From NCBI GenBank assembly GCA_947624285.1, contig CANQJS010000008.1, forward strand, positions 1 through 61,886: a stretch of DNA of 61,886 nucleotides. The letters run 5' to 3'. A program made the position numbers and the translations under genes. Source of the DNA: an uncultured Clostridia bacterium (GTDB lineage Bacteria; Bacillota; Clostridia; Oscillospirales; Acutalibacteraceae). Below, in pieces: positions 36,590-44,960 of the stretch. The notes under the pieces were generated by a model. It was not told the DNA's origin, did not search any database, and was given only the letters and a program-made list of their open reading frames with translations. Positions within the stretch are counted from its first letter, which is position 1, and the number at the start of each line of letters is the position of its first letter.

Positions 36590-37387
36590 TTATTTTGCGA
36601 GCGCTCCGACGGTCATCATATAATCGCCTATCTGAACGCCGAACTCGGGGCCGCCCTCCATTATAAGCTGCTGATCCGCCGTCATCTGGAACATATCGCC
36701 CGTGCCGAGCAGGATTTTAAGCGCGGAGGTGGGGCAATCGAATTTCATATTGAAAAACGGCTTTGCCCTTTTGTATTCTCCCCTGCCCGCGCGGGATTTG
36801 CCCGCCTTTACGCGGATATACGCGGTGCATTCGGGATGACCCGCCACCTCCCACTGATAGCAACGGTCGGGAGATTTGAGAGCCCATTCGTGAATTTCGG
36901 GATGCCCGAGCTTGTTGAGCTGGCTTATTCCGCTTGAGAGCAGATAGAAATAGAGCTTGCACAGCAAAACGGATGTGAATTCATCGTTTTCGGGCGGCTC
37001 GGGGATATTCAAAAGACTGCTCATTTTCAGAAGCACCATCATAAATTTGATAAACTTCGGCAATGATTTTATCTTCATCTTCGGGAGCTTTAACATATCG
37101 CCTTTCATAAAAGCGTTCATTCTTTCCATAGAGGAAAACTCAAGCTCGCCGTCTATCTTTTTATCGCCCTGATATTCGCCTAACTTTACCGACCACGCGC
37201 CGTTTTCAACGATGAAATGAACTGCCTCCTTGGGCTGCCCCTCCACAAGCGCGGAAACCTGATATACGGCGTCCACGCCCTCAAATTTTTTGGCGAGCTC
37301 CGGCACATCGGTGGCAATGGTTTTAAGAAGCGGCAGCGCGCCCGCCATAAAGACCTTGTTGGCAAAGCGTGTTTCGTCACTTGGCAT
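36590..37387 (-). CDS. Double SCP2-like domain protein, distal gene
   Basis: 265 aa, cytoplasmic by appearance, no signal peptide. Two regions show the sterol-carrier-protein-2 fold pattern: first half (HFIVENGAWSVKLGEYQGDK to SLLNIPEPP) and second half (CYQWEVAGHPE to GGPEFGVQIGDYMMTVGAL). SCP2-like domains typically bind hydrophobic ligands. Domain calls are from pattern, not a search. Last gene of the operon, 44 nt after the transketolase C-subunit. The ligand is unknown. Confidence 0.55.
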   Translation of the reverse strand: MPSDETRFANKVFMAGALPLLKTIATDVPELAKKFEGVDAVYQVSALVEGQPKEAVHFIVENGAWSVKLGEYQGDKKIDGELEFSSMERMNAFMKGDMLKLPKMKIKSLPKFIKFMMVLLKMSSLLNIPEPPENDEFTSVLLCKLYFYLLSSGISQLNKLGHPEIHEWALKSPDRCYQWEVAGHPECTAYIRVKAGKSRAGRGEYKRAKPFFNMKFDCPTSALKILLGTGDMFQMTADQQLIMEGGPEFGVQIGDYMMTVGALAK

Positions 37388-37431
37388 AGTAACACTGTCC
37401 TTTCATAAAATTATTCGTGAAAACGGGGATA

Positions 37432-38442
37432 TTAAAATTCATCGTCCCACGCGTCGTCCGCCTCGAAATCGGCGTGCATCATTTCCTGAATTGCCTCGGC
37501 TATGCCGTTTGCGTCTATCTTCGCAAGCGCAAGCAGATCCTCCTGAAGCCCTATGGTTGAAAATTCGTTCTGGTGACCGAGCATCTTGAAGGCGCACGCC
37601 TTGCCCGATTTGGCTACCACCTCGGCCACAGCCGAGCCGAGACCGCCCATAACCTCGTGATCCTCGGCGGTGATTATGCGGCGTGTATCCATAACGGCGC
37701 TGAGTATAGCCTCCTCGTCAATCGGCTTTATCGTGTGCATATTGATTACTCTAACCTTTATGCCGCCGTCCGCCTCAGCCATACGCGCCGCCTGCATAGC
37801 CTCAAAAACGCAAGAGCCGCAGGCGATGACCGTAATATCCGTGCCGTCGTTCATAAGCGTGGATTTGTTCCACTCGAATTTGCAATCCTCCACATTTTTG
37901 TAGATGACTTGGTCAAAGCCTCTGTTTATACGGATATAAACAGGTCCTTCAATATCATAAGCCGCCTTTACCGCGTGGTAAGTCTCCGCGCCGTCGCACG
38001 GGCAGATAACCGTCATATTCGGCAGGCTTCTCATACACGCGAGGTCAATAAGCGAATGGTGGGTAGAGCCCGCCTGACCGAATGATGTGCCCGCGTGCGT
38101 GGCTATGATTTTTACGGGAACATTCTGATAGCATATATCCGTATGTATTTGGTCAAGAGAGCGTGCGGCGGTGAAAATCGCAAATGTCGACGCGAAAGGA
38201 ACAAGTCCGTTTTTGGCAAGACCCGCGGAAACGCTGAAAAGATTTTGCTCCGCTATGCCCACATTGAAGAAGCGCTCGGGGAATTTTTCACCGAACATAC
38301 CTATTTTTGTTGATTTAGCAAGATCGGCTGTGAGGGCGACAACATCCTTGTGCTCCTCGCCCAGCTCGCAAAGGGCGATACCGTAACATTCAGCGGTTGA
38401 AAGCTTTGTGGTATCGGTCATTGTATAAGTCATTCCGCCCAT
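37432..38442 (-). CDS. Transketolase, C-terminal subunit
   Basis: 336 aa, the pyrimidine-binding plus C-terminal half of a split transketolase. Seen: the Glu that activates thiamine diphosphate in FFNVGIAEQNLFSVSAGLA, the HAGTSFGQAGSTHHS region and AEDHEVMGGLGSAVAEV. GGAGG precedes ATG 38442, three bases after the N-subunit stop. Its genetic partners are an aminotransferase and SCP2-like proteins rather than pentose-phosphate genes, so the physiological substrate may not be the usual sugar phosphates. Confidence 0.93.
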   Translation of the reverse strand: MGGMTYTMTDTTKLSTAECYGIALCELGEEHKDVVALTADLAKSTKIGMFGEKFPERFFNVGIAEQNLFSVSAGLAKNGLVPFASTFAIFTAARSLDQIHTDICYQNVPVKIIATHAGTSFGQAGSTHHSLIDLACMRSLPNMTVICPCDGAETYHAVKAAYDIEGPVYIRINRGFDQVIYKNVEDCKFEWNKSTLMNDGTDITVIACGSCVFEAMQAARMAEADGGIKVRVINMHTIKPIDEEAILSAVMDTRRIITAEDHEVMGGLGSAVAEVVAKSGKACAFKMLGHQNEFSTIGLQEDLLALAKIDANGIAEAIQEMMHADFEADDAWDDEF

Positions 38443-38445
38443 AGC

Positions 38446-39339
38446 TTACGCCTCCTTTTCCGCACGCTCACAGCGCGCCTTATAATACTTATCAAGGGAA
38501 TCGTCGGCTCTTTTCACCATTTCATCGTCAAGCGAGCCGTAGTGCCAGAGGTAGTTATCCTCCATAAAATCAACGCCAGCGCCCTTGAAGGTGTCCATAA
38601 TAACGGCGGTGGGTTTTTCTCCCCCGTCCTGATGATTTTTGATCGCCGCTTCAACAGCGTCGTTGAGCTCCTTGAAATTGTGACCGTCAACGCGCATTAC
38701 ATTGAAGCCGAACGCCTCAAATTTCTTGTCAACAGGCTCAATGCTCATCTCATCGTTTACCCTGCCGTCTATCATACACTTGTTGTTATCGACAAAAACG
38801 ACTACATTTGAGAGCTTGAATTGCGCGGCGCTCATAGCCGCCTCCCAGTTTGAGCCCTCGTTGAGCTCGCCGTCGCCCGTTACAACATAGTTCATATAGT
38901 CGATACCCTTTACTCTTCCGGCAAGGGCAAAGCCGACGGCAAGAGAAATGCCGTGACCGAGAGACCCCGTTGAGCAGTCAACGCCGTTTACCTTGTTGCA
39001 ATCAAGGTGCATTCCGATTTTCGCGCCCGTGAGGTTGAAAATGTGCAGCTCCTCCTCCGGCATAAAGCCATAGTCAACAAGAACGGGGGCGTAGCCGACC
39101 GCCGCGTGACCCTTTGAGAGGACAAAGCGGTCTCTGTCCTCCATTTTGGAGTTATTGACATCAAGCTTCATAAAGCGGTGGTAAAGGATAGTCATAATAT
39201 CCATTGCGCTCATAGCGCCGCCCAGATGACCCGAGCCGCCCCACACCGCCGTTTTGATAGTGAGCCGCCTTAACTCATCCGCCTTTTTTTCAAGGCGAAG
39301 CCATTCGTCTTTGTCAAACGGTTTGTAATTTGCAGGCAT
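38446..39339 (-). CDS. Transketolase, N-terminal subunit
   Basis: 297 aa, thiamine-diphosphate binding half. Substrate/cofactor His region GGSGHLGGAMSAMDIM, the GDGELNEGSNWEAAMSAA plus FVDNN diphosphate-binding motif, and KFKLSNVV-like core. Split transketolases of this kind form heterotetramers with the adjacent C-terminal subunit. 21 nt after the aminotransferase. Confidence 0.93.
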   Translation of the reverse strand: MPANYKPFDKDEWLRLEKKADELRRLTIKTAVWGGSGHLGGAMSAMDIMTILYHRFMKLDVNNSKMEDRDRFVLSKGHAAVGYAPVLVDYGFMPEEELHIFNLTGAKIGMHLDCNKVNGVDCSTGSLGHGISLAVGFALAGRVKGIDYMNYVVTGDGELNEGSNWEAAMSAAQFKLSNVVVFVDNNKCMIDGRVNDEMSIEPVDKKFEAFGFNVMRVDGHNFKELNDAVEAAIKNHQDGGEKPTAVIMDTFKGAGVDFMEDNYLWHYGSLDDEMVKRADDSLDKYYKARCERAEKEA

Positions 39340-39360
39340 AAATTTTCCTCCATAAAAATT

Positions 39361-40641
39361 TTATTTTATCGGCGAAAGATCAAGCTCTGGATGATTTGCC
39401 TGAACAACGCCGAACGCGTCCTCTGCTATATCTATCGCCAGCTTAACATCATCGTCGGTGATAGAAGCGTTTATAAAGTGATTGTGGTGCGAAGCGAGGA
39501 ACAAGCCTCTTGAAACGCACTCGGCTATCCATTCCTGGTGGAGCATAAGGCTGTCGTCGTTCGCTATTCTAAGATAGAACAGCGCGGGCTCGCCCGAAAC
39601 AACAAGATTAAATCCGTGCTCCTTGCCGGCGGCAACGAAGCCTTCGGTGAGCTGCGTGCCGATTTTGCGGAACATATTCGGAACATCGAGCTTTTTCATT
39701 TTGGGTATGCAGGCAAGGCACGCCGCGAACGGCTCGGCGCTCATCCAGTAAGAGCCCGTGTAGGTTACGGACGACGCGGTGGCTTTCATATGCTCGCCGC
39801 CGCACAGGGCTGACATATTGTAGCCGTTGGCGAGCGCTTTGCAAAAGCAGATGAGATCCGCCTTTATGCCGTAATAATGATCTGAGCCCGCAATATCGAG
39901 CCTGAAGCCCGTGCGCACATCATCAAAGATGAGGACGATGCCCTTTTCATCGCAGAATTTACGCACCGCCTGCCAATATTCCTTGTTTGCAACCTCGTTA
40001 TCCTTGAAATTTCCGTGGTCATAAGGCTGAGCGATAAGACCCGCCACATCGCCGTTGCACTCATCGTAAGCCCTTTGCAAAGCGTCGAGATCAAACCACG
40101 GAACAACAACATTGTTGGCTACATCTTCGGGAAGAATGCCCGGATAATCTATCTTCTGCGCCCACTGGAAATCGCCGTGATAGTATCCCTGAAGGAAGAA
40201 TATCTTTTTCTTGCCCGTGTGAGCGCGCGCTATCATAACGGAAAATGTTGTTGCGTCAGAGCCGTTTTTCATAAAGAACGCCCAATCGGCGCTGGCGACG
40301 GTATCTTTAAGAAGCTCCGCGCACTCCACCATTTTGTAGGACGGCGAGGTGGTGCAGTTGCCGATTTTAAGCTGTGCTATCGCCGCCGCGTCAACATCGT
40401 CGTCGCAATAGCCGAGCACATTCGGACCGTAGGCGCACATAAGGTCAAGATACTTATTGCCGTCCACATCCCAGAAATATGTGCCCTTGGCGTGATCGCT
40501 CATAAGAGGCCATTTTGTTATGGGCAGAAACAGACCCTCGCTCGGCCCCAGATGACCGTAAACGCCCGAAGGAATAGCGTCCAACGCTCTGTTGAACCAC
40601 TCGCGGCTTTTTTCGTGATTATATTCAGGATATTTACTCAT
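39361..40641 (-). CDS. Class III (GSA-aminomutase-like) PLP aminotransferase
   Basis: About 426 aa. Fold type I PLP enzyme: KGTYFWDVDGNKYLDLMCAYGP, MKNGSDATTFSVMIARAHTGKK, a variant FDDVRTGFR for the cofactor Asp and the Schiff-base Lys in CFCKALANGYNMSALCG. It resembles glutamate-1-semialdehyde aminomutase, but no heme genes are nearby, so the amino acceptor is unknown. ATG 40641 behind AGGAGA is chosen; TTG 40647 is possible. It lies 35 nt after the first SCP2-like gene. Confidence 0.88.
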   Translation of the reverse strand: MSKYPEYNHEKSREWFNRALDAIPSGVYGHLGPSEGLFLPITKWPLMSDHAKGTYFWDVDGNKYLDLMCAYGPNVLGYCDDDVDAAAIAQLKIGNCTTSPSYKMVECAELLKDTVASADWAFFMKNGSDATTFSVMIARAHTGKKKIFFLQGYYHGDFQWAQKIDYPGILPEDVANNVVVPWFDLDALQRAYDECNGDVAGLIAQPYDHGNFKDNEVANKEYWQAVRKFCDEKGIVLIFDDVRTGFRLDIAGSDHYYGIKADLICFCKALANGYNMSALCGGEHMKATASSVTYTGSYWMSAEPFAACLACIPKMKKLDVPNMFRKIGTQLTEGFVAAGKEHGFNLVVSGEPALFYLRIANDDSLMLHQEWIAECVSRGLFLASHHNHFINASITDDDVKLAIDIAEDAFGVVQANHPELDLSPIK

Positions 40642-40676
40642 AATCAATTCTCCTAAGCTATATATTTATCCGTTTT

Positions 40677-41441
40677 TCAGCCGAGATATGCGGCTACCCT
40701 GTCGAGTATGCGGTTGAGATTATCCACCATGGAAATCATACCCGCCATATAAATATTCCCCTTGCAAAGCTCCGCTATTGTTGATACGGAGCCCGTAAAC
40801 AGACCGTAGGCAAGGTCTATATCGGCAAATTCCATTACGGCGCGGGGGTTATCCGTCTTTGCCTTAACGGTTTTGAAGGTATGATCCTTAACAATTATCG
40901 TCGCGTGGCAGACATCCTTTATTCCCATCAAAACCTCGCCGTCAACGGTGCTTGAGGCGGTGAACATTGAAATCGAATCGGAATTTGCCAAAGCTGAGAT
41001 CGCGCCCGCTATGGTATAGAAAGTGAGTATGGTGGATTCCTCGAAAAACGCCCTGTCCTTTAGATCCTCCTCGCTCGGTCTGAGCAGCTTTGTCATTCTG
41101 TCCGTCAACTTGGTGAACGGGCCGAGCAGGAACGCGAGCACCTGCACCATTCCCTTTGACGGCATACCGGGCTTTGACTCGTCGATAAGCGCGTTGAACT
41201 TGGCGGGGGTCGCGAAATTCATCTTGCAGGTGCAGCCGTCCGAGCCCTCGGTCATTTTACATCCGTCTTTTGTGAAATGGAATGTGGCGCATGGGCCTTC
41301 GGTAACATCAAAACACAGGGAAACAGGCTTTTTCAGCGTTTTGAGTATTTCCTTTGCCTCACCGTCTATCTCACAAAGGTTTTCGAGAGTGGCAAGCACG
41401 CCGAACATATTTACATATGCCATTGCTTTTGCTTCTTTCAA
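40677..41441 (-). CDS. Double SCP2-like domain protein, proximal gene
   Basis: 254 aa, no signal peptide. Cys-rich (VTEGPCATF, KDGCKMTEGSDGCTCK). Two SCP2-like halves: a first around LCFDVTEGPCATFHFTKDGC and a second ending in GNIYMAGMISMVDNLNRILD, typical of the fold's C-terminal helix. TTG 41441 is chosen: AGGAGG lies seven bases upstream, whereas ATG 41423 would be too far. First gene of the operon. Same architecture as the last gene but divergent in sequence. Confidence 0.55.
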   Translation of the reverse strand: MKEAKAMAYVNMFGVLATLENLCEIDGEAKEILKTLKKPVSLCFDVTEGPCATFHFTKDGCKMTEGSDGCTCKMNFATPAKFNALIDESKPGMPSKGMVQVLAFLLGPFTKLTDRMTKLLRPSEEDLKDRAFFEESTILTFYTIAGAISALANSDSISMFTASSTVDGEVLMGIKDVCHATIIVKDHTFKTVKAKTDNPRAVMEFADIDLAYGLFTGSVSTIAELCKGNIYMAGMISMVDNLNRILDRVAAYLG

Positions 41442-41493
41442 ATTTATTCCTCCTTCTCAATATATTGTTAAATAAGAAATAACACTTAATAAA

Positions 41494-41523
41494 ATTATAG
41501 CATACGGAAAAACAGACTTTCAA
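41494..41523 (-). promoter_or_regulatory. Promoter of the SCP2/aminotransferase/transketolase operon
   Basis: Minus strand: -35 TTGAAA (41523-41518), 18-nt spacer, extended -10 TGCTATAAT with hexamer at 41499-41494. It gives a leader of about 45 nt. Confidence 0.8.
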
Positions 41524-41569
41524 TGATGAAGGGCGACAAAAAAAGGAAATGATTTTGGGCAAAATATAC

Positions 41570-41607
41570 AAAATGCCGCCCCGATAATTAAATCGAAACG
41601 GCATTTT
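41570..41607. terminator. Terminator after trpS
   Basis: The stem AAAATGCCG (41570-41578) with CGGCATTTT (41599-41607), followed on the minus strand by an AT-rich run. It lies between trpS and the SCP2 operon promoter. Confidence 0.65.
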
Positions 41608-41625
41608 AAATAAAATCATATCAAA

Positions 41626-42633
41626 TCAGATAACAAATCCTACCTTTTTCATCACCTTGGCAAGTGTGCGCCCCGCCACACGCGAAGCCTTTTCCGCCCC
41701 CGCCTTTTCACATTCGATAAGATATGCCTTGTCCGCAAGAAGGCGTTTATATTCCTCCTGCACGGGGCGAAGCTCCTCAATGACCGCCTCGCCCACGGCT
41801 TTTTTGAAATCGCCGTAGCCTCTGCCCGCAAAGTCGGCTTCTATTTTTTCAAAGCTGTCCTTGGTAACGGCGGAATAGATGGTCATCAGGTTATTTATTC
41901 CGTCCTTCCCCTCGCCGTAGTGAACGCTTGTCTCGCTGTCCGTAACGGCGGATTTAAACTTATTCATTATCACATTCGGCTCGTCCGTGAGCATAACGGT
42001 AGCTCTCGGATTGGGGTCGGATTTGCTCATTTTCTTTTTCGGGTCGGCAAGGCTCATTACCCTTGCGCCGAACTTTGGGATAAACGGCTCGGGAACAGTG
42101 AAAACATTGCCGTAAACGCCGTTGAAGCGCTGAGCGATATCGCGGCACAGCTCAACATGCTGCTTCTGGTCGTCGCCGACCGGCACAACATCCGCCTGAT
42201 AGATAAGAATATCGGCGGCCATAAGGCAGGGATAAGTAAAGAGCCCCGCGTTGATATTATCGCTGTGCTGGGCGGATTTATCCTTAAATTGCGTCATACG
42301 GCTGAGCTCGCCGAACTGCGTGTAGCAGTTGAGTATCCACGCAAGCTGGGAATGGGCGGGTACTTGAGACTGAACGAACACTATCCCTCGCTCGGGGTCT
42401 ATTCCGAGGGCAAGGAGCATTGCAAACATCTCGTGCGTGCGCTGCCTGAGCTTCGCGGGCTCTTGCCTTACGGTTATTGAATGGAGATCGGCAACGCCGT
42501 AAATCGTATCGTACTCACCCTGAAATGACGGCCAGCCCTTTAACGCTCCGATATAATTCCCGAGAGTGGGGACTGATGTGGGCTGTATAAATGACAGACT
42601 TCTCTTTTTTCTTTCCGTTTTCAATTCCTCCAT
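41626..42633 (-). CDS. trpS: Tryptophanyl-tRNA synthetase
   Basis: Charges tRNA-Trp. Class Ic motifs: TLGNYIGALKGW (HIGH variant) and KKKMSKSDPN. ATG 42633 (335 aa) is chosen behind GAGGT; the ORF could start two codons earlier at TTG. Long for a compact TrpRS but normal for Clostridia. It follows the PLP aminotransferase by 11 nt. Confidence 0.97.
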   Translation of the reverse strand: MEELKTERKKRSLSFIQPTSVPTLGNYIGALKGWPSFQGEYDTIYGVADLHSITVRQEPAKLRQRTHEMFAMLLALGIDPERGIVFVQSQVPAHSQLAWILNCYTQFGELSRMTQFKDKSAQHSDNINAGLFTYPCLMAADILIYQADVVPVGDDQKQHVELCRDIAQRFNGVYGNVFTVPEPFIPKFGARVMSLADPKKKMSKSDPNPRATVMLTDEPNVIMNKFKSAVTDSETSVHYGEGKDGINNLMTIYSAVTKDSFEKIEADFAGRGYGDFKKAVGEAVIEELRPVQEEYKRLLADKAYLIECEKAGAEKASRVAGRTLAKVMKKVGFVI

Positions 42634-42644
42634 AATCAATTACC

Positions 42645-43832
42645 TCACTTAAACTGTTTTGCGATCTCGCCCATCACTTTCACGCCCTTGACTATATCAT
42701 CATCGGACGGGGTGGAATAATTAAGGCGTATATATCGGCAGGGCTTAGTATCGTCCGTCATAAAGGCGGTGCCCGGAACAACGGCGACATTTTTCTCTAT
42801 AAGCTTATTTACATATTGAAGCATATCCGCGTTTTCGGGGAGCTTTGCCCATATGAACAGCCCGCCCTGCGGCCTTACATATTCTATGAAATCTCCGCAG
42901 TATTCGTCAAGGCATCTGCACATAAGCTCCAGCTTTCTGCGATAGATTTTTCTTATGCTCTCGATATGCGCGTCAACATCATATTCTGAAAACCAGCGGG
43001 AAACTATCATCTGATTCAGCACGCCCGTATGGACATCGGAAACCTGCTTGCCTATGGTGAACGCGCCGGCGGCTTTCTTGGGCACAACTGCGTACGCTAC
43101 TCTTATTCCGGGAGCGAGGATCTTGGAAAAAGAGCCCGCATAGATGACTATACCCTGAGTATCCATACTCTTTATTGACGGCACGCTTTCACCCTCAACG
43201 CGCAGGTTGCCGTAAGGGTCGTCCTCCAGAATAACGAGCCCGTTTTCCTTTGCGAGAGCATACATTTTCTTGCGCTTTTCAAAGCTCAAAGTCGTTCCGC
43301 CGGGGTTTTGGAAATTAGGTATCGTGTAGATAAATTTAGCATCGGGGTTATCTTTTATCGTCCGCTCGAGCGCATCGATATTCATTCCGTCGGCGTCTAT
43401 CGGCACGCCGGCAAGCTTGCAGCCGTGGGAGCGAAAGCAGTTGAGAGAGCCTATAAAGGAGGGATCTTCACAGATGACGGTATCGCCCTCGCTTGCAAGT
43501 ATTCTTGTTGTGATATCCATAACCTGCGTTCCGCCGGAGGTTATGATTATCTCATCGTCCTCTGTGCCTATATTATCGCGCCGCTTGAGCCATTCCCTCA
43601 CCTGAACGCGCAGAGGCTCATAACCCTCCGATACGCCGTAAACAAGGGCGGAAACAGGGTTTTCGCTCAAAATTTCGTTTGATATTTTTCTTACCTCGTC
43701 ACACGGGAATGCCTCCACGGCGGGAGAGCCGCCCGCAAAGGCTATCATACCCGGCTGGCTTGTTGCTTTAAGTATCTCTCTTACCGCCGACGGTTTCAAA
43801 TCGGCAAATTTTTTTGACAGTTCGTAGTTCAT
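42645..43832 (-). CDS. PLP-dependent aminotransferase, class I/II
   Basis: 395 aa, fold type I, of the kind seen in 2-aminoadipate/LysN-like and MocR-core enzymes. Seen: IAFAGGSPAVEAFP, TSGGTQVMDIT, YTIPNFQNPGGTTLS, cofactor Lys in YAGSFSKILAPGIRVAY, and RLNYSTPSDDDI. There is no N-terminal DNA-binding domain, so it is an enzyme and not a MocR regulator. The substrate is not assigned. ATG directly follows the stop of the CDP-glycerol transferase-like gene. Confidence 0.88.
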   Translation of the reverse strand: MNYELSKKFADLKPSAVREILKATSQPGMIAFAGGSPAVEAFPCDEVRKISNEILSENPVSALVYGVSEGYEPLRVQVREWLKRRDNIGTEDDEIIITSGGTQVMDITTRILASEGDTVICEDPSFIGSLNCFRSHGCKLAGVPIDADGMNIDALERTIKDNPDAKFIYTIPNFQNPGGTTLSFEKRKKMYALAKENGLVILEDDPYGNLRVEGESVPSIKSMDTQGIVIYAGSFSKILAPGIRVAYAVVPKKAAGAFTIGKQVSDVHTGVLNQMIVSRWFSEYDVDAHIESIRKIYRRKLELMCRCLDEYCGDFIEYVRPQGGLFIWAKLPENADMLQYVNKLIEKNVAVVPGTAFMTDDTKPCRYIRLNYSTPSDDDIVKGVKVMGEIAKQFK

Positions 43833-44960
43833 TTATTTCGCCTGCTCTATAATATTTTCAACAAAGCGCCTGCTCGAATCCCCGTCGCACAGGGAGACGA
43901 AGCGTTCCTTGAATTTTTTTAGCCTTTCGTCGCTTTTCCCCGCGTTTTTAACGGCGGCGGCAAGCTCACTCTGCTCCTTCACCACCGCGCCGCAGGAATA
44001 AGCGTCATAATCAAAGTAAAATCCCCTCTCGCCCGTGTAATCTTCAAGGTCGGGAGCGTATAAAACGGAGGGATTATCCAATATCGCGTTTTCAAAGATA
44101 ACGGATGAATAATCCGTTACCAAAACATCGGTTATGAACAGAATATCGTTTATTTCACGCTCATCGCTGAAATCAAACACCCTGTCGGAAACCGACGCGG
44201 GTATCTCAGGTTTGTTTTTAATGAACGGATGATATTTCAGAATAACCGCCCAATCGTCACCGAGCTCGTTTGCGAACTTGGAAATATCAAGAAATTCCGC
44301 GGGATAATAGCCGTCGTTGACGCTTGCGCCCCTGAATGTGGGGGCGAAAAGGCATATTTTTTTGCCGCGAAGCCGCGGCTCTCTTTCATAGAGTCTTTTT
44401 TCGGTTTTTGCCCTGTACTCGCTGTCAAACAGCATATCCGTTCTCGGCACGCCGACCGGCTTTACCCTGCTTTCGTCTATACCGAACGCCTCGGCGTATA
44501 TGCCCGTTATTTCCTTTGAGGAAACTATCGCCTCGGTATAATTTTTATGGGTGAGCGAGTTTTTCTCGGCGGAAGCTCTGCCGTAGCCGAATTTTTTGAA
44601 AGCCCCCATAGCATGCCATACCTGAACGAGATGCTGACCCTCTCGCAGCTTTAGAACATAGACAACAGGCTCAAAATCATCAACAAGAATAAATTTGCTG
44701 ACAGCCATTTCCCTCGCCACGGTCTTATCATCGGGCATATTTTCGCTTGTGAAAGCAGTTATTCTGTAGGGCAGGGCGTTTTTATCAATATATTCCTTAA
44801 TAGCCGTAAGATTGCCACCCAGCCTGCCTCTTGAGGTGGTAAACATAAGTATTTTATCGTTTTCCATAGGCGCTTTGCACGCCTTATTGAAAAGGAAAAT
44901 GAATTTTGAAAATCTAAGCCGCTGAAGCGCGGGATAAAGCATCGATATCAATCCGCTCAT
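43833..44960 (-). CDS. CDP-glycerol glycerophosphotransferase-like protein (downstream)
   Basis: 375 aa, TagB/TagF superfamily that adds polyol-phosphate units in teichoic acid synthesis at the membrane face. Seen: VQVWHAMGAFKKFGYGRAS, VPRTDMLFD, and the VTDYSSVIFENAILDNPSVLY end. It overlaps the upstream paralogue by 4 nt (ATGA). The polymer it acts on is inferred. Confidence 0.85.
   Translation of the reverse strand: MSGLISMLYPALQRLRFSKFIFLFNKACKAPMENDKILMFTTSRGRLGGNLTAIKEYIDKNALPYRITAFTSENMPDDKTVAREMAVSKFILVDDFEPVVYVLKLREGQHLVQVWHAMGAFKKFGYGRASAEKNSLTHKNYTEAIVSSKEITGIYAEAFGIDESRVKPVGVPRTDMLFDSEYRAKTEKRLYEREPRLRGKKICLFAPTFRGASVNDGYYPAEFLDISKFANELGDDWAVILKYHPFIKNKPEIPASVSDRVFDFSDEREINDILFITDVLVTDYSSVIFENAILDNPSVLYAPDLEDYTGERGFYFDYDAYSCGAVVKEQSELAAAVKNAGKSDERLKKFKERFVSLCDGDSSRRFVENIIEQAK

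Noticed and set aside
36590-41441. Sulfoquinovose sulfo-transketolase pathway
   Set aside because: Split transketolase matches in outline, but no sulfosugar isomerase, sulfolactaldehyde enzyme or sulfonate exporter is present.
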